From an uncultured Desulfobacter sp. (GTDB taxonomy: Bacteria > Desulfobacterota > Desulfobacteria > Desulfobacterales > Desulfobacteraceae), in contig NZ_OY781882.1 in NCBI RefSeq assembly GCF_963677125.1, positions 3,294,501 through 3,358,500 of the forward strand: 64,000 nucleotides of DNA, written 5' to 3'. How positions within the stretch are numbered: position 1 is the first letter of the stretch; every line of letters starts with the position of its first letter. Shown here piece by piece: positions 18,545 through 27,429 of the stretch. Both the position numbers and the translations under genes were made by a program. The notes beneath the pieces are model-generated. The model ran no database searches. It worked only from the letters and a program-made list of their open reading frames with translations, and was not told where the DNA came from.

Positions 18545-18645
18545 TAACGGCCACGGGCCGTCCTTGGTCTGTCTACACCCAGGCCTCGGCCCACAGCAAA
18601 GATAGAGAGATCTGAGTAAGTTACCCAGACTTTCTCATAAAATTA
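18545..18645. repeat. Dispersed approximately 95-bp palindromic repeat family
   Basis: This copy reads GGCCACGGGCCGTCC, TTGGTCTGTCTACACCC, AGGCCTCGGCCCACAGC, then AGATCTGAGTAAGTTACCC and CAGACTTT. Clear relatives occur at 36843-36950, 45420-45510 (opposite orientation) and 60723-60812; decayed ones at about 5927-6010, 41340-41400 and 61010-61140. All lie between genes. No coding content is seen; the strong internal complementarity suggests a REP/BIME-like or MITE-like element. Confidence 0.75.
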
Positions 18646-19059
18646 CTTTCACAAAATGCATCTTTTATGCCCTCGTCATATCTGTGATCCGATCCCCTTG
18701 GCACACAAGGCATGGCGCATTACCGCATCACAAAACAGGTTTAAGTCTTTGCCGGTTTTCTTTCCAGAATGTAAAGAAACCGGACATCAACCCTGAGGGT
18801 AAACGCATTTATATTAAAAAGTCCCCGCTATCGGGATCGGGATCGGGATCGAAAACAATGGACATTTTGATCCCGATAGCGATTGTGAAGTTAAAATAGC
18901 CGGCAAAATTATAAATGCGGTCACACAGGGCTGAAAAACAAGCGCCTTGATCATGGCCGGTGTTTCGACTATATAGATAGTGCCCGACCGAAAAAGCGCA
19001 ACTTTTCGTTCAGACATGATACACGGATTCTCAACATGCTGCTAAGGAGCGATAATATC
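18646..19059. other. Intergenic region with GATCGG-type microsatellite
   Basis: No gene is recognised between the second glgA and the Lrp regulator. At 18826-18888 stand hexamer-like units (GCTATCGGGATCGGGATCGG) and a mirrored ATCCCGATAGCGAT downstream, forming an inverted repeat. The same units reappear at the right edge of the window (63956-64000). Around 18985-19012 a fragment resembling one end of the 128-bp repeat (GCAACTTTTCGTTCA) is present. Confidence 0.5.
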
Positions 19060-19527
19060 ATGACATTGATAGACGGGAGCCTGGATGACCTTGAAATTCA
19101 AATTATACTGGCACTTCAAGAAGATGCCCGCAAATCGTACAAAAGCATTGCAAAAGAGCTGGGCGTAGCAGAAGGTACGGTGAGCAACCGGGTCAACCGG
19201 CTGATCCAGCAAGGCATTCTCAAACTTGAAGCCCGGGTCAACCCCTTTGCCATGTCCAATAAAGTGGCGGCTATTCTCGGCATAAACATCAAGCGCAGCC
19301 ATCATGCTAAAGCTGTTAAGGAAATCACGGCACTGTCTAATGTCAACGCTGTCTGGGTCACCACAGGCAAATACGACATTTTTGTCGAGGTGCTGGCCGA
19401 TTCAATCAAAGAGCTCAATATTTTTATCTTTGAAGAGGGATTGAGCAATATTGAGGGCATAGAGGCCACTGAAACCCATATCATGCTTCACTCGAATTCC
19501 AAATTTTTCAAAATCGCCCCATCCTAA
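19060..19527 (+). CDS. Lrp/AsnC-family transcription regulator
   Basis: The 155-residue protein has an N-terminal helix-turn-helix (LDDLEIQIILALQEDARKS, then KELGVAEGTVSNRVNRL) and a C-terminal alpha-beta RAM/ligand domain containing VNAVWVTTGKYDIFVEV. The family binds amino acids or related ligands and controls nearby and distant genes. The start at 19060 follows AAGGAG; eight extra codons upstream would include that site. It stands alone on the plus strand ahead of the porin, 272 bp away. Ligand and targets are unknown. Confidence 0.88.
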   Translation: MTLIDGSLDDLEIQIILALQEDARKSYKSIAKELGVAEGTVSNRVNRLIQQGILKLEARVNPFAMSNKVAAILGINIKRSHHAKAVKEITALSNVNAVWVTTGKYDIFVEVLADSIKELNIFIFEEGLSNIEGIEATETHIMLHSNSKFFKIAPS

Positions 19528-19670
19528 GGCACTCGCCTAAACATAACAACCCATATCTATATTTTCATACACAACTTGACAATTTCTCTATGGTATGAAA
19601 AAAATACAATCTTAAACGATAGTTAGCTTGGAATCACTTTTTAAGCCATCACTATAAATTATTGATATTC

Positions 19671-19697
19671 TTGAGATTGTTGAGATTGTTGAGATGG
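19671..19697. repeat. Three tandem 9-bp units before the porin
   Basis: TTGAGATTG occurs twice and a third unit reads TTGAGATGG. The array lies about 100 bp upstream of the porin ATG and could affect promoter spacing, but that is speculation. Confidence 0.6.
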
Positions 19698-19799
19698 CAC
19701 CAAGACTCGATCATCGATTAAAAGGACACGAATTGGGTATCCTGTTTTTAACAGATAGCTGATTTCAGGCCGTATAATAAATTCTAAAAGGAGAAAAAG

Positions 19800-20858
19800 A
19801 TGAAAAAAATTATTGTAGCTGCTTTGGTGTTCGCGCTGGTGGCAGGTTCTTCGTATGCAGCAGAATGGAATTTTTACGGGGAAGCCATGATTTACACGGT
19901 TTGGTTCGAAACAGATGAAATTGACGGTGACGACGGCGATACCCAATTTGCGGAAGGTCTGTATGAAGCCGCCGCAATTGGTGCCGAGGTAAAAGTGTCG
20001 GAAGAACTGACTGCTGGTTTTGAATATGGTACAGCCGGTGGCGTGGCTGATATCGTTCTGCTATATGGTGAATGGGATTTTGGTTCCGGTGTCCTGACTG
20101 TTGGCAAGACGCTTTCCCCAATCAATGTTGCTTACTCCAACCAACTTGTGGCCGGGGAAGAAGAAGATCTTGGTCTTGGTGGATTCGGTGATTTTGACCA
20201 GAGCGAGATTACCCAACTAAAATTGACTTTCGGCAATTTTTCCATTGCTCTGATAGATCCCGAAAAAGATGCATGGGTTGGTGTGGATGTATTAAACAGC
20301 GATGGAGATACTTACGAGACTCAAGCTATAATTCCCATGATCGCCCTGTGTTACAAAGCAGAGTTTGATATGGGCGAGGCCCAGATATCTGGTGGGTATA
20401 ACACTTTTGAAATTGATGATAATGAAGACATTGATGCCTACGCGATTGGCCTTGGTTCACAGTTGAACTTTGGTGCATGGGGTGTGTTTGCTACCTTTGT
20501 ATGGGGGCAAAATATAGGCAACCTGGCTACTGGTACTGCCACTGGATACGAAGGCCTGGCCATATATGACAATAATGAAGTTTACGATTGTGAATCCATT
20601 GGTGGTACCATTGGTGTGAATTTCAACGTTAATGACATGCTCACCCTTGAAGCCGGTTATGGTTATATCCACGATGAAATTGATGATAATGCCTGGACCG
20701 GGGACGAAAGTGATATTGCTCAGTCTTACTACCTGCAGGCTGCTATTACACTGGCCCCGGGTGTTACAGTTACCCCTGAAGTCGGCATGATTGACGAAAG
20801 AGAAGCGGGCCAAGATGAAACGCTTTACTTCGGTGCCGCTTGGGCAATCGCATTCTAA
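19800..20858 (+). CDS. Outer-membrane porin-like beta-barrel protein
   Basis: The 352-residue protein begins with a signal peptide (MKKIIVAALVFALVAGSSYA, cut before AEW). The mature part is acidic, rich in Gly and aromatics, with alternating beta-strand patterns and a terminal strand ending in Phe after TLYFGAAWAIAF, as needed for outer-membrane assembly. It resembles general porins of Desulfobacterota. An AAAGGAG stands directly upstream of the ATG, and a strong hairpin terminator follows. It precedes the iron cluster, but nothing proves it belongs to it. Confidence 0.85.
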   Translation: MKKIIVAALVFALVAGSSYAAEWNFYGEAMIYTVWFETDEIDGDDGDTQFAEGLYEAAAIGAEVKVSEELTAGFEYGTAGGVADIVLLYGEWDFGSGVLTVGKTLSPINVAYSNQLVAGEEEDLGLGGFGDFDQSEITQLKLTFGNFSIALIDPEKDAWVGVDVLNSDGDTYETQAIIPMIALCYKAEFDMGEAQISGGYNTFEIDDNEDIDAYAIGLGSQLNFGAWGVFATFVWGQNIGNLATGTATGYEGLAIYDNNEVYDCESIGGTIGVNFNVNDMLTLEAGYGYIHDEIDDNAWTGDESDIAQSYYLQAAITLAPGVTVTPEVGMIDEREAGQDETLYFGAAWAIAF

Positions 20859-20901
20859 ATAAAAAAAAGTTATACATATAAAACTGCCTGAAATTACAAC
20901 G

Positions 20902-20937
20902 GGCTGCAGATCTTAAAATCTGCAGCCTTTTTATTTT
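20902..20937 (+). terminator. Intrinsic terminator after the porin
   Basis: GGCTGCAGAT (20902-20911) pairs with ATCTGCAGCC (20918-20927) around a six-base loop, followed by TTTTTATTTT. This is a textbook rho-independent terminator, 40 bp beyond the porin stop. Confidence 0.9.
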
Positions 20938-21031
20938 ACAGCATAAAATATTATTTAGCTTCAAAGAAAACAGCTTAAACTAATAGTGTTTATAAATATA
21001 TCAATTATTCAATTGCTTTTCAGGAGAAAAT

Positions 21032-21151
21032 ATGGCATCGTTCATACTTGCGGGCTGATATTGCCCTGCCCTGTGCATTGGAAGTTAAAACCGAAAAAGG
21101 ACGCCAAAAACCATCAAACAAAGAAACCGCAAAAAATGGATCGTGAAATAA
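21032..21151 (+). pseudogene. Disrupted copy of the small membrane protein at 32361
   Basis: A good ribosome site (CAGGAG) precedes ATG 21032, but the frame stops at TGA 21056 after MASFILAG. A +1 shift at that codon opens a frame that continues as DIALPCALEVKTEKG and RQKTIKQRNRKKWIVK to TAA 21149. This matches the second half of the intact 50-residue protein at 32361-32513 (ALAVETGKGTQKTIKRRKRR). It is therefore a diverged, disrupted paralogue. Programmed frameshifting at the TGA, as in prfB, is a formal alternative but less likely. Confidence 0.65.
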
Positions 21152-21360
21152 AAAAAGAATTTGCCAAAATCGCCATGACAACCAGCTTAGGTGTTGCAGT
21201 GATTACAGCCCCCTTTTTAAAAAGAAACAAAACAATGAAAAATATCCATACCGGTGCAGGGGTGTTGCTTACGGGCACTGCCCTGTGGCATCATTTTCTA
21301 TATCATTCTGAAAAAAAAGCCCAAAAAACGCTGCCTGCAGCTGACAAGCCTAAAGCCTAA
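21136..21360 (+). CDS. Small two-helix membrane protein, unknown function
   Basis: I do not recognise this 74-residue protein. It begins DREIKKEFAKIAM and has two hydrophobic stretches, MTTSLGVAVITAPFL and IHTGAGVLLTGTALWHHFL, separated by a basic loop, then a charged Lys/Ala tail (SEKKAQKTLPAADKPKA). The start at 21136 overlaps the end of the disrupted small gene by 16 bp, which suggests translational coupling in the ancestral operon. A remnant of a second copy follows the intact small gene at 32473. The local context of GKKAGKK-type proteins and iron transporters suggests a membrane role in that system. Confidence 0.55.
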   Translation: MDREIKKEFAKIAMTTSLGVAVITAPFLKRNKTMKNIHTGAGVLLTGTALWHHFLYHSEKKAQKTLPAADKPKA

Positions 21361-21553
21361 ATATAGTGTGTGGTGCCTCCCATTCCATAATATGTTCATA
21401 TATTATTCACGTCCCATCAAAATTGCTTGATTTCCGGGAAAGTAAGCAGACAGTTTTTCTACATGATGACTGAAACAGATATAGCAATTACAAACATTGG
21501 CTCGTTCATACTTTTAGTTAGCCTCCGTCAAGATATATAATAAATTTAAATGG

Positions 21554-21582
21554 TTGACAACCAAATCTTTCGATCTTATGAT
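21554..21582 (+). promoter_or_regulatory. Sigma-70 promoter of small-protein cassette A
   Basis: TTGACA (21554-21559), a 17-bp spacer and TATGAT (21577-21582) match the consensus almost perfectly. The equivalent place before the intact paralogue carries TTGACA/TATATA at 32889-32917. Just upstream, 21512-21524 (TTTTAGTTAGCCT) resembles, on the other strand, part of a DtxR/IdeR box (AGGCTAAC). Confidence 0.75.
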
Positions 21583-21650
21583 GAAAACATGGAGAATATA
21601 TGTATAAATATTTTCCAATTAACACAAATTCACATAGGAAGGAGGGAGTT

Positions 21651-21828
21651 ATGTATTACCTACCATTAACAGCATCCCCCCTTGGCTGGTTCATACTTGG
21701 TGTGGGCTGATATGTCCTTTATAAAACCGGCAAAAAAGGGACGGGATGCGGTCGCTACTTCCCAGATTACGGATAATCCCGGCACAGGGGATAAGACAAA
21801 AACAACAACAGCGAAAGGAGAAAAATAA
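21651..21828 (+). pseudogene. Disrupted copy of the 59-residue GKK membrane protein
   Basis: After a strong site (GGAGGGAG) the frame reads YYLPLTASPLGWFILGVG, then TGA at 21708 exactly where the intact paralogue at 32988 has GGA (Gly20). The next codons still read YVLYKTGK as in the paralogue (YALYKAGK). A 2-base deficit in the following A-run then moves the homology (KKGRDAVATSQIT and KTKTTTAKGEK) into another frame ending TAA 21826. Two independent lesions point to a pseudogene. Selenocysteine or readthrough at the TGA alone would not restore the tail. Confidence 0.7.
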
Positions 21829-22100
21829 TGAGTGTACCAATCGTTGCACACCCCATAGGATGGGTTATTCTCGGTGGTGCAGGCTTTCTTGCCTATAAAG
21901 CAGGAAAAAAAGCAGGAAAAAAGACGGAAGAGGATAGTACCAAAGCCAGCCTGTCTGACCGGGTTGTCAAAGGGACCATGAAAGCGATTTATAAAACCCA
22001 GAAAGGTGTCTCCGAGAGCCTGGAAAAAGCCAAAGAAAAATGCGGGACCCTGTGGGCAGAGGCAAAAACAGAGGCCAACGCAACATCAGACAGTGCATAA
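21828..22100 (+). CDS. GKKAGKK-type small membrane protein, cassette A
   Basis: The 90-residue protein has one hydrophobic, glycine-rich helix (IGWVILGGAGFLAY) followed at once by KAGKKAGKKTEED and a long amphipathic charged helix (SLSDRVVKGTMKAIYKTQKG, then SLEKAKEKCGTLWAEAKTEA). This suggests one membrane anchor with a cytoplasmic helical tail. It is a close paralogue of 33180-33470. It begins in TAATG, overlapping the end of the disrupted gene before it, with AAAGGAG upstream. No known family name is certain; the context with P-type ATPases and Feo suggests a structural protein of an iron compartment membrane. Confidence 0.7.
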   Translation: MSVPIVAHPIGWVILGGAGFLAYKAGKKAGKKTEEDSTKASLSDRVVKGTMKAIYKTQKGVSESLEKAKEKCGTLWAEAKTEANATSDSA

Positions 22101-22203
22101 GAAAAATTCCATATTTGGACGGAAAGTTGCCTAAATGCGACATTGCGGACGGTTGCTTTACTCCAAACATATGGAATGCGGCTTTCTAATCTTTTAGGGA
22201 CTC

Positions 22204-22266
22204 AAAAAAAATCCCCCATTTTGCGCCGAATTTTTATTATTACAAGCAAAATGGGGGATTTTTTTT
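22204..22266. terminator. Strong bidirectional terminator
   Basis: A perfect 21-bp stem pairs 22204-22224 with 22246-22266, with A8 on one side and T8 on the other and the core ATCCCCCATTTTGC. It lies between the plus-strand small genes and the minus-strand feoB, and works for both directions. Confidence 0.93.
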
Positions 22267-22310
22267 GCCTAACTTATTTATTCTCAGGCCGGAGCAGACT
22301 GTTCATAAAA

Positions 22311-24842
22311 CTACAGCGGATGTGGCTCCTGGCGAAGATCGGGCAGGGGGCCAGGCTTTCGTTTCCAGGATTTGAACAGGCCCGTACACACGGTTGTCAG
22401 GACTACCGCGGCGTAGAACACACCCATCATCTGGATACCGGAAAGATTTAAGACGCTGCCGCCGGTGTAGATCAGGCAGGCCGTGATAAACCCTAAAGTA
22501 GTGGGGAAAAACATGGAAAAGACCATCCATTTGTATGAACCGGTCTGCACCTTGATCATGATGGTTGTCGCCAGACAGGGCGGGTACAGGGCAAAAAAGA
22601 CCATGATGGCCAAGGCGTGCAGGGGAGAAAACCCGCCCTCTCCGGCCTCAGCCCCCATACGGTCTTCAAGGCTTTTGTTGTCATCAGCCCCTTGCTGGTA
22701 AAGAACACCGATGGTGGCCACCGAGGATTCCCGGGCAGCAAAAGAGGAAAGAATGGCCACATTGATCTTCCAGTTGAATCCGGCCCACTGGGTAACAGGC
22801 TCCAGGGAGCGGCCCACCATACCCAGGAAACTGTTTTCAATCTGGGCTTCCTTGATCTGGCGCCGCAAGGATTTACGCGTGGACACCAGGCCGCGCAATG
22901 CTTTGCTCACTTTTTTGGCGTCCTTATCTTTTCGGGGTTTAAGGAATTTAAATTGTTCCGGGTAATCGGCTTCGAATTTAGCCGCCAAGGACTTGGAAGC
23001 GCCCGCCCCTTTTGTGTTCAGCCTTGCGGTTTTAAAATCGTTGTACACATTGATCATTGACACCAAAACGGCTTCATCCTTAAACCGATCCGCATACTGG
23101 GTCTGGGCGATCTTTGTCTGAAAGGCGTCCACGGCTTTGGCCATCTCACTTTCAAAAAATTTCTGCTTTTCATCGGAAATACCCGGAAACTGAAGCAGGG
23201 TAAATACGCAGACAGAGACGGCCACCACAATGGAGCCGACCTTTTTGATGTACTGCCAGGTCCGTTCAATGGCCCGCTGGCCCACGCCGAACAGCGTCGG
23301 AGGATGATATTTAGGCAGTTCCATGACAAAGGGGGCGGTCTCCATAGATTTAAGCACTGTGGAGGTCAAAAATTTGGCCACCAGCAGAGCGACAAAAATA
23401 GTCACTGTGGATAAAAAAAGCATGGCCCATGATTTATACGGGGCAAAAAACACATTGATGAGCAGAGTATAAAAGGGAATCTTTGCCAGACAGTTCATAT
23501 AGGGCACGGTAAGGATGGTGGCCATCCGCGACCGCTCGTCAGGTATGCCCTTGGTGGACATCACCCCGGGTACGGCACATCCCCCTGCAAACACACCACC
23601 CAGGATATAAGGCAGCGTGGACTGGCCGTGAAGCCCAAAGGAATGAAACAGCTTATCCAGGATAAAGGCAATCCTGGCCATGTATCCGCTATCCTCAAGG
23701 ATGGCGATAAGAGAAAACAATATTAAAAAAATGGGGATATAGTTGAGAAGAGCATTGGCCGAATCCACCATCCACAGCCCCATGGAACGGATATACGGAT
23801 CTTCCAGGATACCGGCCGCCGGCAGCACACCGGCAATCATGGCCCGCAATTTTGCCAGAATGGGCCACCAGTAAACCGTAAGCTCATACCCCTTGACAAT
23901 GGAAAGCTGGTAAATCACAAATACCGTGGCAATCAGGAAAATGGGGGCGGCAAACCGGTTCAGGACGATCTTATCGATGGTTTCGCTGACCCTATCCCGG
24001 CCATCCCGGGTTTCCGTGACGCAGGTGCTGATGATATCTGTTGCCAGATGGTCCCGGCAGCCCACCATGTAGTCAGGGACATTCAGGGAATGGTCCGCTT
24101 CAAATTCCTGGCGGATTCTTGCGGCCATTTTCAATTCTTCACAATGTTCTCCAAGATATTCACCGGCAATACGCTCGGCTTCGCTGTCGCCCTCAAGGAG
24201 TTTGACGGCCAGCCACCGGGTGGGATAATTTTCGGCAAGTTTACTCCCATCCAACCGATCCTTAATACCTTGTACAGCCAGCTCAAGCTTTTCATAATTG
24301 ATACACAGGGGATGATGGGCGTTACGGTTCGCCGTATCAAAAATCGCGTCTCTTAATTCAGCCTTGCCCTGGCGCTTGCGGCCTATTGTAGGAATAACGC
24401 TCACCCCCAGGCGATGCTCCAGAGCAGATACGTCCAAATGGGTTCCGTTGCGTTTGGCCACGTCCATCATGTTCAGGGCGACCACTACGGGAAAGCCCAT
24501 TTCCAGCACCTGGAATGTGAAATAAAGACTGCGTTTCAAAGAAGAGGCATCCACCACGTTGACAATGACATCAGGCTTTTCTGAAATCAGAAAGTCCCTT
24601 GCCACCCGCTCCTCAAGGGAAAAGGAGGTCAAACTGTAGGTACCGGGGAGATCCACTGTTTCCACCCGGACGCCCCGGTGGCGGTAGAAACCGGTTTTTT
24701 TATCGACGGTCACACCGGGGTAGTTGGCAATGTGCTGGTTGGCCCCGGTAAGCATATTAAATGTAGTTGATTTACCGGCGTTCTGCTGGCCGGCCAGACC
24801 CACCAAAAGTTGTTCCGGACCTGAATCAGAAGGCTCATTCAT
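22311..24842 (-). CDS. feoB: Ferrous iron transporter B
   Basis: The 843-residue inner-membrane protein imports Fe(II). The N-terminal G domain shows G1 GQQNAGKST from residue 18, G3 DLPGTYS, G4 NMMD and a GDI-like helical region. The membrane part holds the two Gate repeats, including GGVFAGGCAVPGVMSTKG with the conserved Cys and the C-terminal gate around FAARESSVATIGVLY. The segment between them has a long charged coiled region (about 610-700). It sits 29 bp after feoA on the same strand and downstream of a heavy-metal P-type ATPase, all likely one transcript. Confidence 0.96.
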   Translation of the reverse strand: MNEPSDSGPEQLLVGLAGQQNAGKSTTFNMLTGANQHIANYPGVTVDKKTGFYRHRGVRVETVDLPGTYSLTSFSLEERVARDFLISEKPDVIVNVVDASSLKRSLYFTFQVLEMGFPVVVALNMMDVAKRNGTHLDVSALEHRLGVSVIPTIGRKRQGKAELRDAIFDTANRNAHHPLCINYEKLELAVQGIKDRLDGSKLAENYPTRWLAVKLLEGDSEAERIAGEYLGEHCEELKMAARIRQEFEADHSLNVPDYMVGCRDHLATDIISTCVTETRDGRDRVSETIDKIVLNRFAAPIFLIATVFVIYQLSIVKGYELTVYWWPILAKLRAMIAGVLPAAGILEDPYIRSMGLWMVDSANALLNYIPIFLILFSLIAILEDSGYMARIAFILDKLFHSFGLHGQSTLPYILGGVFAGGCAVPGVMSTKGIPDERSRMATILTVPYMNCLAKIPFYTLLINVFFAPYKSWAMLFLSTVTIFVALLVAKFLTSTVLKSMETAPFVMELPKYHPPTLFGVGQRAIERTWQYIKKVGSIVVAVSVCVFTLLQFPGISDEKQKFFESEMAKAVDAFQTKIAQTQYADRFKDEAVLVSMINVYNDFKTARLNTKGAGASKSLAAKFEADYPEQFKFLKPRKDKDAKKVSKALRGLVSTRKSLRRQIKEAQIENSFLGMVGRSLEPVTQWAGFNWKINVAILSSFAARESSVATIGVLYQQGADDNKSLEDRMGAEAGEGGFSPLHALAIMVFFALYPPCLATTIMIKVQTGSYKWMVFSMFFPTTLGFITACLIYTGGSVLNLSGIQMMGVFYAAVVLTTVCTGLFKSWKRKPGPLPDLRQEPHPL

Positions 24843-24871
24843 TATTTATTTCTCTGTTTTTACGGATTAAA

Positions 24872-25138
24872 CTAATCACATTCGACCTCAATAAGGTCAG
24901 CTTCAGATTTCCTCAGTGCGACGGTATAATTGGCCACACAGCATTCAATGGGATCGCCTAACGGCGCCTTGCGAATCACCTCAACTTCAGTTTCCGGGAC
25001 AAATCCCAGGTCCAGGAGGCGCTGACGCACCGCTCCTTTCGCATGGTGGCAACGGATTTTTGCCCGTCGTCCGGGCTTAATGTGCCTAAGCATATTGCAG
25101 TTTCCACCACAGTGTTGTCTTCTTTTAGGTCCTGGCAT
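24872..25138 (-). CDS. feoA: FeoA with a Cys-containing N-terminal extension
   Basis: The 88-residue protein is an SH3-like FeoA domain (AVRQRLLDLGFVPETEVEVIR, then NYTVALRKSEADLIEV) that helps FeoB. A short extension (MPGPKRRQHCGGNCNMLRHI) adds Cys in CGGNC, which could bind iron or a cluster; this is inference. It lies between a P-type ATPase gene (32 bp) and feoB (29 bp). Confidence 0.92.
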   Translation of the reverse strand: MPGPKRRQHCGGNCNMLRHIKPGRRAKIRCHHAKGAVRQRLLDLGFVPETEVEVIRKAPLGDPIECCVANYTVALRKSEADLIEVECD

Positions 25139-25170
25139 GTTTACCTCTCAATCTTTAAATTTGTACGTCG

Positions 25171-27429
25171 CTATTTTTCTTTTCCGGCCGCAAATTCAGC
25201 CATTGGCAATTCCGGCTGGGCTTCTGGCCGGTCCTGGCCTTTCAACGGCCGGGCCGCATTGGTTACCGCGCCCAGGGTGATCAAATTATGAATCAATGCC
25301 CCGGCAAAGGGGGAAAGAATGCCCGAGAGCATCAGTATCAGGGTTGCACTGTTCAGCCCAATGGCCAGGGCATAGCTTTCCCGGATCACAGACAGGGCGT
25401 GCTGGCCTAATTCCAGACTATGGGCCACCTTGCCAAGCCCGCCCTGCTGGAGGACAATATCGGCGCATTCAAGGGTCAAATCTTCTCCGGCATCGCCCAC
25501 GGCAAAGCTTAAATGGGCACGTGAAAATGCCGGGGTATCGTTGATTCCGTCCCCGACCATGGCAATCACGGCTTCCGGACTTTCTTCTTTCTTCCGGTCG
25601 ATCCAGTGGGCCTTATCTTCAGGAGACATCCCCCAGCGCACCTCATCAAAAGGAAATTTCCCAATAAGACCACGGGTGCCCTCCCGGGTATCTCCGGTGA
25701 GCAGCACAATCTGGGAAACATCCAGACCCTGCAATCGTGCCATGGTGTCCGGACCGGCATCGGACCGCATTGTATGGGTCAAATGGATACAGCCCAGAAT
25801 ATGATTTTCAAGGGCTATAAAAACAATGGAATCGGACCGTGCATCTTTGCCGCCTAAGCGGGCTGATGATTCGGTATCCGGAGTCGACAGACCTTGGGAA
25901 GTCATAAATTTTCCTGATCCGACCAAAAGGGTTTTAACGCCGGTCCCGGTTTTCACCCTTGCCTTTACCCCCTGCCCTACAACCATCTTTCTATTCTTAC
26001 AGGCCGGCAATTCAAGCCCAAGCTCATGGGCCCTTAAAACCACAGCCCGGCTCAGAGGATGATTCAAAGGCCCAAGGGCGGCTGCAGCCAGTTTTAAAAT
26101 CGTCTCTTCCTTAAACCTGCGATCCAAATTCTGCACCCGGGTGACCTGGGCTGCAGTCTGTGTCAAGGTGCCGGTTTTATCCAGCACCAGAATATTGACC
26201 CGGCCTGCGGTTTCCACGTGGGTTCCGCCCTTGATTAAAACGCCCTGGGCTGCAGCCTGGCCCATAGCAACGGACACAGCCGTGGACGAAGAGAGACGCA
26301 GGGCACAGGGACAAGTCACCATCATGGTGGCAATGGCCAAAAACAAGGAACCTGTCATGCAAAAAGCAATGCTGGCAAGGGTCAAGGAGATCGGTACCAT
26401 ATACTGGGAAAGTTTCAGGCTGACGCGGCTCACACGCCCTAAATCGGTGCGGGCAGACTCAATGAGCCGGATAATACCTGCCATCCGGGTCTGATCCCCT
26501 GTCTTTTCAACCATTACCCAAGCAGACCCGTCTTCCACCAGGGTCCCGGCCAAAACGGTCTGATCCTTATTTTTAACAACGGGCAGGCCCTCCCCTGTCA
26601 TGGCGGACTCGTTAATCAACACCGTGCCCTTGATCACCCGGCCGTCCACGGGAACGGTATTGCCGTGGCCCAAAACAATAGTGTCCCCGGGGATCAATGT
26701 ATCTGCATCCACACGAACTTCCACACCGTCCACAAGCTTCCAGGCATGAGTCTGACGACCCATGAGCATGTCCTTAACGGCCTTTTGGGTATGTTCTCGA
26801 ATCCGGGATTCCATCCATCCAGACAAATTGTACAACCAGGCCACGGCCAGGGCGGTCACAATATTTCCGGTGAAAAGAGAGACATAAAGCAAGCCGGTGG
26901 AGATAAACCCCATATCCACCCGGCCGGTATTTTTAAAATTCTCAAGGGCCTGGCGCTGGATCGGTATGGCCAGCCACACCGCTAAAAAACCGGGTAGACT
27001 GACCAGCCGGGACATAAGAGTACCAACAGCCGGGACTGGCGCGAAAACCCGTTTGAGCATAAGCCAGCCGATATATATGCCGGAAAGAAAAAGAGTGGGA
27101 CCGGATACGTGAAAAAAATGGCCTGTGTCACTTGATCTGTGTAAGGTTGCAGGCGCGCCTGGTTGCCCCGTTGACATTTTAGCCGCAATTTTCTCATCAA
27201 GGACAGGCTTGAAAGAGAAGACAAAACCAAGAACATCCTGGAGATCAGGAGGGCCCTGGGGATGAACCAGAATAATAGAACCGGATGCCGGCCGGACCTC
27301 CACAAGGTGAAACCTTGCCAAAGACTCAAGCCGCTCTTGGACATAAACACAACAGGCAGGCTTACGCCTGAGACCCGGAAACTGAATACGGGTCCTGAAC
27401 GGTACGGCCTGCCTGAGTTTATATTTCAT
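25171..27429 (-). CDS. Heavy-metal P1B-type ATPase with CPC motif (ATPase 1)
   Basis: The 752-residue ion pump has a degenerate N-terminal HMA-like domain without CxxC, membrane helices, an actuator TGEGLPV, the metal-site motif TCPCAL near residue 373, phosphorylation site DKTGTLTQ near 419, and hinge GDGINDTPAF. CPC usually marks Cu or Zn/Co-type pumps, but it lies directly upstream of feoA and feoB with no metallochaperone near, so iron or another divalent metal is possible. The nucleotide-domain HP motif is seen as NHPLSRAV. Another CPC pump and a YSC pump are encoded nearby, making three paralogous lines in 11 kb. Confidence 0.9.
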   Translation of the reverse strand: MKYKLRQAVPFRTRIQFPGLRRKPACCVYVQERLESLARFHLVEVRPASGSIILVHPQGPPDLQDVLGFVFSFKPVLDEKIAAKMSTGQPGAPATLHRSSDTGHFFHVSGPTLFLSGIYIGWLMLKRVFAPVPAVGTLMSRLVSLPGFLAVWLAIPIQRQALENFKNTGRVDMGFISTGLLYVSLFTGNIVTALAVAWLYNLSGWMESRIREHTQKAVKDMLMGRQTHAWKLVDGVEVRVDADTLIPGDTIVLGHGNTVPVDGRVIKGTVLINESAMTGEGLPVVKNKDQTVLAGTLVEDGSAWVMVEKTGDQTRMAGIIRLIESARTDLGRVSRVSLKLSQYMVPISLTLASIAFCMTGSLFLAIATMMVTCPCALRLSSSTAVSVAMGQAAAQGVLIKGGTHVETAGRVNILVLDKTGTLTQTAAQVTRVQNLDRRFKEETILKLAAAALGPLNHPLSRAVVLRAHELGLELPACKNRKMVVGQGVKARVKTGTGVKTLLVGSGKFMTSQGLSTPDTESSARLGGKDARSDSIVFIALENHILGCIHLTHTMRSDAGPDTMARLQGLDVSQIVLLTGDTREGTRGLIGKFPFDEVRWGMSPEDKAHWIDRKKEESPEAVIAMVGDGINDTPAFSRAHLSFAVGDAGEDLTLECADIVLQQGGLGKVAHSLELGQHALSVIRESYALAIGLNSATLILMLSGILSPFAGALIHNLITLGAVTNAARPLKGQDRPEAQPELPMAEFAAGKEK

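Noticed and set aside
21651..21828. Selenocysteine at the TGA of the 59-residue gene copy, helped by a GTCCTTT/AAAGGGAC stem
   Set aside because: The intact paralogue has Gly there, not Cys, and a second lesion (2-base deficit in the A-run) still breaks the frame after any readthrough. The stem also lies closer to the TGA than is usual.
25171..27429. Calling ATPase 1 a copper exporter (CopA) from its CPC motif
   Set aside because: There is no CxxC metal-binding domain, copper chaperone or copper regulator near, and it is joined to feoAB; the metal is left open.
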